From Paratinospora sagittata (taxonomy: Eukaryota; Streptophyta; Magnoliopsida; Ranunculales; Menispermaceae), in NCBI GenBank assembly GCA_035771175.1, contig CM069594.1, positions 11,036,620 to 11,100,619 on the forward strand: 64,000 nucleotides of DNA. Direction: 5' to 3'. The translations under genes were made by a program, and so were the position numbers. Position 1 is the first letter of the stretch. Every line of letters begins with the position of its first letter. The notes under the pieces were generated by a model. It searched no databases. It was not told where the DNA came from and was given only the letters and a program-made list of their open reading frames with translations. Shown here piece after piece: positions 36,915-48,827 of the stretch.

Positions 36915-37775
36915 TCTTTAGCTGAAAGGAAAATAAATTTGTGAAGACACAAAATAAATTCCTAACATTTTTAGGATTTATTCTTTGTCTTTTAGACAGT
37001 ATTTTCTATTTTTCTCTTGATGTTTATGCCATCATGAAAATCAAAATTCTTCATTAGCAATATGATATATATATATATTGTATATGTATATGAATGTATA
37101 GATATATATATTTAATCATAACTGTATATATAGTTTTCATAAATCAACTATATATATATTTGAAATTTAAACTATATAAAAATCATATATAGTTTTCTTA
37201 GATATATATATCTAATAATATTTTTCATTCAAATTTTTCCATCAATAATATGGTATATATATATCTCCTATATGCATAGATATATAGATATATATATATT
37301 TAATCATAACCATATATATAGTTTTCATAAATCATAACTATATATATATTTAAATTAAACTATATAAAAATCATATAGTTTTCTAGATATATATTTAATA
37401 TAAATCTCAACTATATATAATTGACATATATATATATATATATATATAGTTCTAGAGATATATATATCAGACAATTTTTATTTTTTTTATCCAGAACTTT
37501 CCATTAGCAACAAGGTATATATATATATCTCCTATATGCATAGATATATAGATATATATATTTAATCATAACAATATATATAGTTTTCATAAATCACAAC
37601 TATATATTTATTTGAATCAAACTATATAAAAATCATATAGTTTTCTAGATATATATTTAATATAAATCTCAACTATATACAATTCATATATATATATAGT
37701 TCTAGTGAAATATATATATCTAATAAAATTTTTCTTCCCCTAATTTGGTGGACTTGGGTGTGCCGTGGACCGAAC
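36915..37775 (-). repeat. Leader of element B with AT-rich tandem repeats
   Basis: Sequence between ORF X and the PBS. About three tandem units (starts near 37,045, 37,235 and 37,495) of the same AT-rich repeat seen in element A, including runs of ATATATAT. The end next to ORF X (GAAAGGAAAATAAATTTGTG at 36,922) is the same sequence that opens the window. No ORF of note. Confidence 0.78.
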
Positions 37776-37787
37776 GCTCTGATACCA
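37776..37787 (-). other. Primer-binding site, initiator-Met tRNA (element B)
   Basis: Minus-strand TGGTATCAGAGC, a perfect 12-base match to the 3' end of plant initiator Met tRNA, separated by five bases (TTTAA on the minus strand) from the LTR end. This is the primer used by Tekay/Del and many other plant Ty3/gypsy elements. Confidence 0.92.
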
Positions 37788-37792
37788 TTAAA

Positions 37793-39224
37793 TGTCACAC
37801 CCCGCCTGAACGCTCCTAAACTGGCGGTGCACTCGCGGACGGGGCGCGCATTTGGAATAATAACAATGGTAATAACCGAGTGCGCAGCGGAAAATATAAA
37901 GCACAGTACAAATCTGATTTCATTTAATTCATATTATTTTTGTACGAAAAATGGTCAAAGGAACATACTCCCCAAAATTCTCAATGAATCATACAAAGGG
38001 TACAAAATGTGGGTCCCATAACCTGCACCCAGTCCACACTAATTTCTTGTGAAAGATTGGATGATAATGGAGTGAGCTTAACTTGCTCAGTGGGTAAATA
38101 GTTCGTGAGTAAAACAATTAATAAAACATACTTCAATATCAAATATCTTAAATACACAAGATAGCATCATAATCAATCAATATGTATGTATGCATGACAC
38201 CGTCTCGTAATGGTTTGATGAACATACATCACTTGAGTTCATGTACAAATGTCCGTCCGGACGTTTCTCCCATGACGTAGCCAGGTTCTTATTGTACGTC
38301 CCTCCTGAGGAACGATGCTCTGGATTCACGTACTGATGTCCCTCCCCAGGCGTAGCCGGGTTCTCATGTACGTCCCTCTCCAGAGAAATATAATGAATAG
38401 CGAGCAATGCTCCTAACTATTCTATGAGTCATAAACCACATACCTCCCTAGGTTGTGATATGTATGATGCCAATGCATGAGCTGGTCTAGTCTATTGGTC
38501 TGGTCTTTTCTTGACATTTAGACTGACTTTGGCAACATCTGGTGATCCTTATCAGGGTCGGTATCACGACGTGCAAGGTTAGGACATTCAGTATTACTTG
38601 TATAAGCTGATAGCTTTCAATAAGACCAACTAGATTAGTCCCCAGTTGAGAGGTGAGACACAAGGTCTGCTTAAATACCAATCGCCTAGAGTAGCCCGCT
38701 GCCTACCGTTCACTATTTAAAGTTATTGAAGACAAGACCGAGTCTAGTTGAGTCAGATTGACTACAAATCCGGCATTATAACAGTATAATACGTGAATTC
38801 CAAGTATACAGGCATAAGTGCGACAATATAAACATTATATGAAATAAAGCAGTGTAAATGAACAGTAGATATAATAATAACTGAATGTAAACTTTAATAA
38901 AATTTATAAAACGCGCAAACCTATGTTTCGTTCCCCACCTACAGATAATAACTTCTTCTTTTAGATCTGGAGCTTTCCTTTAAACAAAACTTTGTCGCAC
39001 CGCACTGAGAGTCTCAAAAGACTAAAAACTCAAAATGAGTGGAAAGGAGAAGAAAATCACAAGAGAAGGTGATTTGGTGTGAGGAATGAGAAATGAGGAG
39101 GGTTCCTTATATAGAGATTTTTGGCGCCGGAGCGTTTGAGCGTTGCGCCTGAACGTTCGGGCGTTGCCCTAATTTTTTTTATTATTATTTATTTATTTAT
39201 TTTTGTGAAATATAGGCTATTACA
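37793..39224 (-). repeat. 5' LTR of element B
   Basis: 1,432 bp, minus-strand ends TGTAATAGCC...GGGGTGTGACA, homologous to the LTRs of A and C. The internal two-copy tandem repeat is present (about 38,238 and 38,324). The GC-rich stretch at about 39,125-39,170 differs from the A/C version. The next base to the right is satellite (TTTAGTGCTGAG). The TATA box is at 39,105-39,114. Confidence 0.88.
39105..39114 (-). promoter_or_regulatory. TATA box of LTR B
   Basis: Minus-strand CTATATAAGG about 110 bp inside the 5' end of the LTR, aligned with the TATA boxes of the other two LTR copies. Confidence 0.6.
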
Positions 39225-42200
39225 TTTAGTGCTGAGATTGATCGAGAGGTTACCCTACACACCAAAGATCAAACTAATGCATTGGACATGAGATATATCT
39301 TCGTTCTTCGAGCTTGATCTTTGTAGACTTCGAAAGCTATTGTTTGACGTGTTCTTGATGCAAAACAGGTGATGTGTTCTTTTTTGTTGTGTTATCTTAC
39401 CGAGACCACTTCATATACTTATAGTTTAAAACAATGGATAGCCTCTGCAAATCTAAGCACAAAAGGGAAAAAATGAAGAAGTTGTTGAACAATGACGTTA
39501 TCATCAAGACAGATTGCAATTTTGATTCAATTCAAAGCTTGTTTTGGCAAATGCTAGAATCATTACTCTCTTCCCTTGAAAAACTCTTTGAAAAGCTCAA
39601 TCTAACTTGCAAAAATCATGTGTGTTGTATTTTTGAAAATCAGAGAATGAGCGTTTTATAAAATTAGAAGTTGCGGGTTAAACAACAAGAGCGTACAAAA
39701 TGATTTGAATTCAAAACATTGTAAAATCTAAAGTTGTTTTGGGCATGCGAGACAATGAGAATCATCTAGATGTTAGTAGAGAATATTTCAATTAAGATAA
39801 CCTGGAAAAACTGTGTAAGGAATAGAAAAATCGAGCAAGCAGAAGTGCCCAATTTTTTTTCATTAGAAATATCAGATTTTTGTCTCAGATGTGGATAGCG
39901 TGCTATTGGGTTGTGTATCATGTTCTCTATTGACAGATAGCAGGCTATAGCAGGTCGATATACGCAAACCCGAGAGCTCGAGTTTTTCAGACTGTCCGAT
40001 AGCGTGTTATCAAGGCCTATAGCGCACTATTGCCCATTTTACTAAAAATGGAAAGATCACGGCAACAGCTTTATAGCGTGTTATCAAAGGGGATAGTGCG
40101 CTATAGAAAATTTTCCTGAAAAACAAATGTTTTATTATAGAACCCTATCAGCGTGCTCTCAACACTGATAGTGCGCTAGTGCCTTCTGGAAATTTTTTGC
40201 AAATTGCTGGACAACCTTATTTTTGAAAAATTAATATTTTGACACTCAAGAACCATTCCATTGACTCAACATATTGATATAAGATTAAAAACTTTTAAAT
40301 AATTCAAAACTCATTAAAATTATGATTAAAACCTTTTGGAAAACATTTTTTCAAAATGAAATACTATATCGAAGTGATTTTGAAGTCTATGAAATTTTTA
40401 GAGTTTTAGTGCTGATATTGATCGAGAAGTTACCCTACACACCAAAGATAAAACTAATGCGTTAGACACGAGATATGTCTTGGTTCTTCAAGCTTGATCT
40501 TTGTAGACTTCGATAGCTATTGTTTGATGTGTTGTTGATGATTAGTTGTAGCTCTTAGAAAAAAAATACAGGTGATGTGCTCTTGTTTGATGTGTTCTCT
40601 TACCGAGAACACTTCATATACTTACAGTTTAAAACAATAGATAGTCTCTGGAAATTTCAACACAAAAGGGATAAAATGAAGAACTTGATAATGAGGTTAT
40701 GTTCTAGACAGTTTGCAATTTTGGTTTAGTTCGAAGGTTGTTTGGGCAAATGCAAGAATCACAACTTTCTTCTATTTAAACACTCTTTGGAAAGCTCAGT
40801 CTAACTTGCAAAAATCGTGTGTGTTCTATCTTTGAAAATCAGAGAATGAGGGTTTTATAAAATTAGCAGTTGTAGGTTAAAAAGCAAGAGAGTACAAAAT
40901 GATTTGAATTCAAAACATTGTTTAATCTAAAGTTATTTTGGGCGTGCGAGACAATGGGATTCATCAAGGTGTTAGTAGAGAATATTTCAATTGAGATAAC
41001 CTGGCAAAACTGTATAAGGAATAGAAAAATCGAGCAAGCAGAAGTGCCCGCATTTTTCTCGTTAGAAATATCAAATTTTAGTCTTAGACGTGGATAGCGT
41101 GCTTTTGGGTTGTGTATCATGTTCTGTATTGACAGATAGCAGGCTATAGCAGGTCGATATACATAAACCCAAGAGCTCGAATTTTTTAGACTTTCTGATA
41201 GCGTGTTATCAAGGCCTATAGCGCACTATTGCCCATTTTACTAAAAATGGAAAGATCATGGCAACAACTCTATAGCGAGTTATCAAAGGGGATAACGCGC
41301 TATAGACAATTTTCCAAAAAAAATAAATGTTTTATTGTTGAACCCTATCAGCGTGCTATCAACATTAATAGTGCGCTAGTGCCTTTTGAAAAATTTTGGC
41401 AAATTGCTGGATAGCCTTATTTTTGAAAAATTAATATTTTGACACTCAAGAACCATTCCATTGACTCAAAACACTTTGATATAAGACTAAACACTTTTAA
41501 ATAATTCAAACTCAATGAAATGATGATTAAAACCTTTGGAAAAGCATTTTTCTCAAAATAAAATACTATACCGAAGTGATTTTGAAGACTTTGCAATTTC
41601 CAGAGTTTTTCTGCTGAGATTGATCGAGAGGTTACCCTACACACCAAAGATCAAACTAATGCATTAGACATGAGATATGTCTTCGTTCTTCGAGCTTGAT
41701 CTTTGTAGACTTCGAAAGCTATTGTTTGATGTGTTCTTTTTTGTTGTGTTATCTTGCCGAGACCACTTCATGTACTTACAGTTTAAAACAATGGATAACC
41801 TCTGCAAATCTAAGCACAAAAGGGATAAAATGAAGAACTTGCTGAACAATGACGTTATCATCAAGACAGGTTGCAATTTTGATTCCATTGGAAGCTTGTT
41901 TTGGCAAATGCTAGAATCATTACTCTCTTCTCTTGAAAAACTCTTTGGAAAGCTCAATCTAACTTGGAAAAATCGTGTGTGTTGTATTTTTGAAAGTCAG
42001 AGAATGAGTGTTTTATAAAATTAGAAGTTGCGGGTTAAAGAGCAAGAAAGTACAAAATGATTTAAATTCAAAACATTGTTTAATATAAAGTTGTTTTGGG
42101 CATGCGAGACAATGGGAATCATCTAGGTGTTAGTAGAGAATATTTCAATTAAGATAAGCTGGAAAAACTATGTAAGGAATAAAAAAATCGAGCAAGCAGA

Positions 42201-42339
42201 AGTGCCCACATTTTTCTCGTTAGAAATATCAGATTTTTGCCTCAGACGTGGATAACGTGCTATTGGGTTGTGTATCATGTTCTCTATTGACAAATAGCAG
42301 GCTATAGCAGGTCGATATACGCAAACCCAGGACCTCGAG
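39225..42339. repeat. Satellite block 2
   Basis: Begins about 140 bp before a unit boundary. Units start at 39,368 (A-type), 40,571 (B-type) and about 41,728 (A-type). The last has lost the linker between two GATGTGTTCT copies, consistent with deletion between short repeats. The block is cut at 42,339 by the solo LTR. A 75-codon ATG frame (39,434 on) recurs in A-type units; I treat it as satellite, not a gene. Confidence 0.9.
42335..42339. other. Left flank repeat of solo LTR (TCGAG)
   Basis: TCGAG immediately left of the LTR; the right copy is TTGAG at 45,149-45,153. The satellite reads CTCGAGTTTTTCAG at this point elsewhere, so the pair is a 5-bp target-site duplication with one later substitution. 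Confidence 0.75.
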
Positions 42340-45148
42340 TGTAGCACCCGTGCCTTTAGGTGACGTCATTTTGACCCATAGTGTACCTGCATAGTACCTG
42401 TATACGTATTCGTATACATATGTGTATATGTATTTTGATGCTCAAAGTACGTAAGTTCGAGTGTCTTTGCCTGATTTTAGGTCAGAAAGAGTGCACATGA
42501 AGCTTCAGAACCATCGGAGACCCGTTCGATGTCAAAACATGTCGAGAACGGTGTTTTGGATCTAGTGGAGCTCTCTCCATGGAGGAAGAGATTTCTGTCA
42601 CAAATTACATCAATGGTTTGATCTCCTAGATCCGTGGTCCGATTCAGCTGAAATGATTTCAGCTCATTCTTTAATGATAGATCTTCATTATGAACGGTGA
42701 AGATCTTGATCGAAGTTACCTACTATGAGTTATAAGACTTCAAACACTATTTCACAGATTTTCAGATTTTCTTACGCAGTTTTGATCAAACAGTTAGATC
42801 TCGCAAGCCCACCGTTGGATTGAGTTGAAATTTACCAGAATGTTGGTAACGGACTCGTGCAACTTTTGAACGATTAAGATGTTAAATTGATGGGTATTTT
42901 GCAAGAAATTGACTATCTAAGTGCAAGTATTGTAACAGGAAAATTGATTTTTTGATAGTTTGTGGCAACTTTTAGTTGTGGGCCCAAGCTTGTCTATTTA
43001 AGCAACCAAAACGTAATTTTAGGCTCATTTGCTCATTTCTTAGCCAGAAAAGAGAGAAAAGAGCGGAGAGGAGAAAAGGAGAGGAAAATTAGGGTTTGGT
43101 GGTTTCATTTTGAATCTCTTTATTAGTTGCATGATAGCTTTATTTTGAGCATGAGGGTTTCATTTTGATGCATGCATTGTGATGAACCTTGGATGGGTGG
43201 AAGACCAAAGTTGGAGTTGAGTCTTGCATGTCACATATGTGTGATTAGAGAGTGTTAGGAGTACACTAATGGTGAAACCCCCAATTTCTAGCAAGAAATT
43301 GGAAGGGTTAGTTCAAATGACCTATACTTAGTTTATGACCTAAGACTTTTTCAAAATCTTTGCATGTCAACTATGTTGACCTAGTGGCCATTGTGGATGA
43401 TTCCATGTTGCAAGATCAGTAAAATTCATGGCTGAACATGGTGGCCTAGTGTAAAATTGGCAATATGGCCTATGTATGAAAATTTTCAGATTTGGGGCTT
43501 TTGATGCTCTTGATATAAAATTTGGAAAATTATGCAATGTAGGTCTAATTAGACATGATTAGGGTTGTTTGATGATTGAATTCAGTGGGTTCTCATAATG
43601 GACACCCTAAGGTTGACTAATTTTGATCTAGGCTAAGTATTTGACATTTTTCATGTACTTTGGCAATTTTGCATGTAATTTGGGGATTTTGCCCAAATTG
43701 GGACTTTTCACCCAAAGCAAGTCAATTTATGAAATTGACTTGGGGATTGTTTAATTGGACCCAAATTGAGTAGAATCATGGGTTTAAAATGTTAGAACCT
43801 ATGTTAAATTGATATGACTTAGTTCATTTTGACCTTATGTTTTATATTGGCCTAATTGGGGGTTTTGACCAACACTTAGTCAATTGATGAAATTGACTTG
43901 ATGTATAGTCTAATTGACCCTAATTATAATTTAATTTCATGTATATTAGTGGTTGGATCATGGGATCACCTTATTACATTCAATTTAGGTCAATCTTAGT
44001 TTAATTGAGTCTAAATGATCAAGTTAGGCAATATGAAAATTGGCTCGAGGGGGTAATCAATTTAGAATCTAATTGACTTTAGCTTGGGTTTGAACATGGG
44101 GTTTTGACACACTTTATGATTGATTTTCAGTTGTGTGAACCATGTTATTTCCTGGTCTTGTGATTGATCTTGAACCCGTTTAGTCAATTGGAGAGTTTTG
44201 GCGATTGGATTGGCTAGACTTAGCCAATCAAGAGAGAGTGTTCTTTTACTTTTGGATTATTTATATGTGGCATTGTAGTATAGAAATGCTTTAAATGCTT
44301 GAGCATAATTCATTGGGATGAAAATTTGGGTTGAGGCTCCTAGTTGGAATTTCCTCTTTTTGGGAATTCTCGTAAGTCTAGCGGCGATCCCAGTTGTGTA
44401 CCTGGCAGAGGGTTTTATGGCTTGTGTATGGGTAGGTTAGTTTAGGCTAATCTTACGTGCTGCACAACCCCAGAAATCCTATTAAGATACGAGTATTGAG
44501 TGTGTGCTCAGGTACTGTGTGTAGCGCACCAGCCTTGAACCCCCGTACTCAGGAGGTGTTAGAATTGCATGACCATGACTACAAATGTTATGCATTATCT
44601 TATGTATGACTTGATCCATTATGTTAGCATGTATGTAATCTATTTCGTCATCATGATAATTCAACTATTTTATGATCTTACCATGTTTTATAAATGCACG
44701 TATATGCCACTTGTAAATAACATTCACTGAGATGGTTGTAGCTCACACCTCACCATCTTCTTTCAGGATCTGATAGAAAAGGAAAAGGGAAGGCTTGACT
44801 ATGGAGCGTCCTTTCTTTTTGTTTCATGTAGGTGTTGTACATTTAGTTTTGTATTTTGATAATTATGTACATGATAACACCTAGTAATTGTATATTTAAC
44901 ACATAGTTGGGATGTGTTGGGTTTTGTATCATTTTGAAGACTCTGAAATTTTATATTTGTAAAAATTTATAAAAGTAATATTTTATTTCATAATGATCAT
45001 GTTAGTTGATTGTTAAGGATGTACTTTCATTTCTTTTTGGGGATTCGTATATGTATTCGAGAGCTGACGGGACGTTGGGTGTACCGACGAAGGGTATACT
45101 CGAAGGTTCCCTTGCCGATCATGACGTCACGCAGAGTGGGTCGTGACA
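42340..45148 (+). mobile_element. Solo LTR, 2.8 kb, Ty3/gypsy (Tekay/Del-like)
   Basis: Starts TGTAGCACCCG and ends GGGTCGTGACA, and interrupts the satellite cleanly. No PBS follows the right end and no coding region is present, so it is a solo LTR rather than a full element. The length (2,809 bp) and the GGGTCGTGACA end fit the long LTRs of Tekay/Del chromoviruses (inference). A TATA-like box (42,994-43,002) followed by a purine-rich tract indicates plus orientation. An internal degenerate repeat (about 43,722-43,787 and 43,879-43,941, core GAAATTGACTTG) is visible. It shares no obvious sequence with the A/B/C LTRs beyond the TG...TGACA ends. No gene is supported inside. Confidence 0.82.
42994..43002 (+). 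promoter_or_regulatory. TATA-like box of solo LTR
   Basis: CTATTTAAG followed by a purine-rich GAGAGAAAAGAG tract about 50 bp downstream, the usual layout of a plant LTR promoter and the start of its leader. Based on sequence alone. Confidence 0.45.
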
Positions 45149-47427
45149 TTGAGTTTTTCAGACTGTCCGATAGCGTGTTATCAAGGCCTATAGCACGCTA
45201 TTGCCCATTTTACTAAAAATGGAAAGATCACAGCAACAGCTTTATAGCGAGTTATCAATGGGGATAGCGCGCTATAGACAATTTTTCAGAAAAACAAATG
45301 TTTTATTATACAACCCTATCAGCGTGCTATCAAAAATGATAGTGCGCTAGTGCCTTATAGAAAATTTTGGCAAATTATTGGATAGCCTTAGTTTTGAAAA
45401 AATAATATTTTGACTCTCAAGAACCATTCCACTGACTCAAAACATATTGATACAAGACTAAAAACTTTTAAATACTTCAAAACTCATTGAAATTATGATT
45501 AAAACCTTTCAGAAAACATTTTTTCAAAATGAAATACTATATCGAAGTGATTTTGAAGACTTTGCAATTTTCAGAGTTTTAGTGCTGAGATTGCTCGAGA
45601 AGTTACCCTACACACAATAGATAAAACTAATGCATTAGACATGAGATATGTCTTCGTTCTTTGAGCTTGATCTTCGTAGACTTCGATAGCTATTGTTTGA
45701 TGTGTTGTTGATGATTAGTTGTAGCTCTTAGAAAAAAAAATACAGGTGATGTGTCCTTGTTTGTTGTGTTATCTTACCGAGAACACTTCATATACTTACA
45801 GTTTAAAACAATAGATAGCCTCTGAAAATCTCTGCACAAAAGGGATAAAATGAAGAACTTGCGAAATAATGATGTTATCATCAAGACAGATTGCAATTTT
45901 GATTCAATTCGAAGCTTGTTTTGGCAAATGCAAGAATCATTACCCTCTTCTCTTGAAAAACTCTTCGGAAAGTTCAATCTAACTTGCAAAAATCGTGTGT
46001 TGTATTTTTGTAAATCAGAGAATGAGTGTTTTATAAAATTAGAAGTTGCGGGTTAAAGAGCAAGAGAGTACAAAATGATTTGAATTCAAAACGATGTTTA
46101 ATCTAAAGTTGTTTTGGGCGTGCGAGACAATGGGAATCATGAAGGTGTTAGTAGAGAATATTTCAATTGAGATAAGCTAGCAAAACTGTGTAAGGAATAG
46201 AAAAATCGAGCAAGCAGAAGTGCCCACATTTTTCTCGTTAGAAATATCAGAGTTTAGTCTAAGACATGGACAACGTGCTATTGGGTTGTGTATCATGTTC
46301 TCTATTAACAGATAGCAGGCTATAGCAGGTCGATATACACAAACCCAAGAGCTTGAGCTTTTCAAACTTTCCGATAGCGTGTTTTCAAGGCCTACAGAGC
46401 ACTATTGGCCATTTTACTAAAAATGGAAAGATCAAGGCAACAACTTTATAGCGAGTTATCAAAGGGGATAGCGCGCTATAGACAATTTTCCAGAAAAACT
46501 AATGTTTTATTATAGAACCCAATCAGCGTGCTATCACCACTGATAGTGCGCTAGTGCCTTCTGAAAAATTTTGGTAAATTGCTGGATAGCCTTATTTTTG
46601 AAAAAATAATATTTTGACACTCAAGAACCATTCCATTGACTGAAAACATATTGATATAAGATTAAAAACTTTTAAATAATTCAAAACTCATTGAAATTTT
46701 GATTAAAACCTTTCGGAAAACATTTTTTCAAAATGAAATACTATATCGAAGTGATTTTGAAGACTTTACAATTTTTAGAGTTTTAGTGCTGAGATTGATT
46801 GAGAAGCTACCCTACTCACCAAAGATAAAACTAATGCATTAAACATGAGATATGTCTTCGTTCTTCAAGCTTGATCTTTGTAGACTTCGATAGCTATTGT
46901 TTGATTTGTTGTTGATTATTAGTTGTAGCTCTTAGAAAAAAAAATACAGGTGATGTGTCCTTGTTTGATGTGTTCTCTTACCGAGAACACTTCATATACT
47001 TACAGTTTAAAACAACAGAAAGCCTCTGGGAATCTCAGCACAAAAGGGATAAAATGAAGAACTTGCGAAATAATGAGGTTAACTTCAAGATAGTTTGCAA
47101 TTTTGATTCAGTTCGAAGGTTGTTTGGGCAAATGCAAGAATCACGACTTTCTTCTATTTAAACACACTTTAGAAAGCTCAGTCTAACTTGCAAAAATCGT
47201 GTGTGTTCTATATTTGAAAATCAGAGAATGAGGGTTTTATAAAATTAGCAGTTGCAGGTTAAAGTGCAAGAGAGTACAAAATGATTTGAATTCAAAACGT
47301 TGTTTAATCTAAAGTTGTTTTGGGCGTGCGAGAGAATGAGAATCATGAAGGTGTTAGTAGAGAATATTTGAATTGAGATAACTTGGCAAAACTGTGTAAG
47401 GAATAGAAAAATCTAGCAAGCAGAAGT
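45149..47427. repeat. Satellite block 3
   Basis: Resumes the monomer interrupted at 42,339 (TTGAGTTTTTCAG). Units start at 45,745 and 46,949, both preceded by the B-type linker. The 45,745 unit has a B-type 5' part and A-type features further on (ATTACCCTCTTCTCTTG), so it is a mosaic. The block ends at GCAGAAGT where element C is inserted. Confidence 0.9.
47423..47427. other. Left copy of target-site duplication GAAGT (element C)
   Basis: GAAGT directly before TGTCACACC. The satellite in other monomers reads GCAGAAGTGCCCAC here, and the right flank of element C resumes with GAAGTGCCCAC. Confidence 0.9.
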
Positions 47428-48793
47428 TGTCACACCCCGCTCGGACGCGCCTAAACCGACAGTGCACTCGCGGACGGGGCGCTCATTTGGAATAATAACA
47501 ATGGTAATAACAGAGTGCGACGAAAATATAAAATACAGTACAAGTCTGATTTCATTTAATTCAGAATTTAATTTGTACATGAAATGGTCAAGGGAACATA
47601 CTCCCCAAAATCCCCAATGAATAATACAAAGGGTACAAAATGTGGGCCCCATAAACCTGCACCCAGTCCACCCTAATTTCCTGTGAAAAATTGGATAATA
47701 ATGGAGTGAGCTTCACGCGCTCATTGCGTAAAATAGTTCGTGAGTATAACATTTAATAAAGCATACTTCAATATCAAATATCTTAAATACACATGAGAGC
47801 ATCATAATCAATCAATATGTATGTATGCATGACACTGTCTCGTAATGCGTACATCGCCTGAGTTCACGTACAAATGTCTGTCCAGATGTCCCTCCTCAGG
47901 AATGATGCTCTGGATTCACGTACTGATGTCCCTCCCTAGGCGTAGCGGGTTCTCATGTACGTCCCTCTCCAGAGAAATATAGTGAATAGCGAGCAATGCT
48001 CCTAACTATTCTATGAGTCATAAACCACATACGTCCCTAGGTGGTGATATGTATGATGCCAATGCATGAACTGGTCTAGTCTACTGGTCTGGTCTTTTCT
48101 TGACATTTAGACTAACTTTGGCAACGTCTAGTGATTCTTATCAGAGTTGGAATCATGACGTGCAAGGTTAGGACATTCAGTATTGCTTGTATAAGCAAAT
48201 AGCTTTCAATAAGACCAACTAGATGAGTCCCCAGTAGAGAGGTGAGACACAAGGTCTGCTTAAATACCCATCGCCTAGAGCAGCCCGCTGCCTCCCCTTC
48301 ACTATTTTAAGTTACTGAGGACAAGACCGAGTCTAGTTGAGCCAGATTGACCACAAATCTGACATTATAACAGTGTAATACATTAATTCCAAATGTATAG
48401 ACATAAGTGCGACAGTATAAAAATTATATGACATAATGCAGTGTAAATAAACAGTAGACATAATAATAATTGAATATAAACTTGAATAAAAGTTATAAAA
48501 CACGCAAACTTATGTTTCGTTCCCCACCTTCAGATAAGAACTTCTTCATTTTCAGATCTGGCACTTTCCTCCGGATAGAACTTCGTCGTATCGTACTGAG
48601 AGTCTCAAACAGAAAAGAACTCAGGATGAGTGAAAAGAGGTGGAAAAATCACTAGAGAAGGTGATTTGGTGTGAGAAAATGAGGAGGAGAGGGCTTCTTA
48701 TATAGGAAAATTCTTGCCTGAACGTCCGGGCATTTCTGCCCAAACGAAATATTTATTTATTTATTTTTTTTGTGTGAAATACATGGCATTACA
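47428..48793 (-). repeat. 3' LTR of element C
   Basis: 1,366 bp, minus-strand ends TGTAATGCC...CGGGGTGTGACA, next to a polypurine tract, which identifies it as the 3' LTR. The first copy of the internal tandem repeat is shortened (about 47,868-47,910) relative to A and B. The TATA box is at 48,697-48,705. Confidence 0.9.
48697..48705 (-). promoter_or_regulatory. TATA box of LTR C
   Basis: Minus-strand CTATATAAG at the position conserved in LTRs A and B. Confidence 0.6.
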
Positions 48794-48812
48794 CTCTACC
48801 CCCCTTAAAGGG
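48794..48812 (-). other. Polypurine tract of element C
   Basis: Minus strand CCCTTTAAGGGGGGTAGAG directly before the LTR start TGTAAT. A G-rich purine run at this place is the plus-strand primer of LTR retrotransposons. It confirms minus orientation and the exact LTR boundary. Confidence 0.85.
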
Positions 48813-48827
48813 ATTTCGCCCTCGAAA

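Larger units (their letters stand above)
31541..39224 (-). mobile_element. Element B: 3'-truncated Tekay/Del-type chromovirus
   Basis: Minus-strand order: 5' LTR 37,793-39,224, PBS, AT-rich leader, ORF X, gag, PR, RT, RNase H and the first part of integrase, then an abrupt switch to satellite at about 31,541. The integrase core, chromodomain and 3' LTR are gone. Lineage comes from RT motifs ([19 protein letters not shown]), integrase motifs ([21 protein letters not shown]) and the Met-tRNA PBS. The satellite phases on the two sides do not match, so satellite DNA was lost with the 3' end. A 633-bp stretch present in C (about 54,396-55,029) is deleted at about 35,571. Confidence 0.9.

Noticed and set aside
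37776..37787. tRNA-like GCTCTGATACCA
   Set aside because: Only the 3' 12 bases of initiator Met tRNA are present, next to an LTR end: it is a primer-binding site, not a tRNA gene.
45010..45216. 68-codon plus-strand frame at the end of the solo LTR
   Set aside because: It crosses the LTR/satellite junction, so it cannot be an inherited gene.
47428..48793. LTR C as part of a solo-LTR insertion separate from the coding region
   Set aside because: A polypurine tract and the sense-oriented coding region follow directly, and the target-site duplication encloses the whole of element C.
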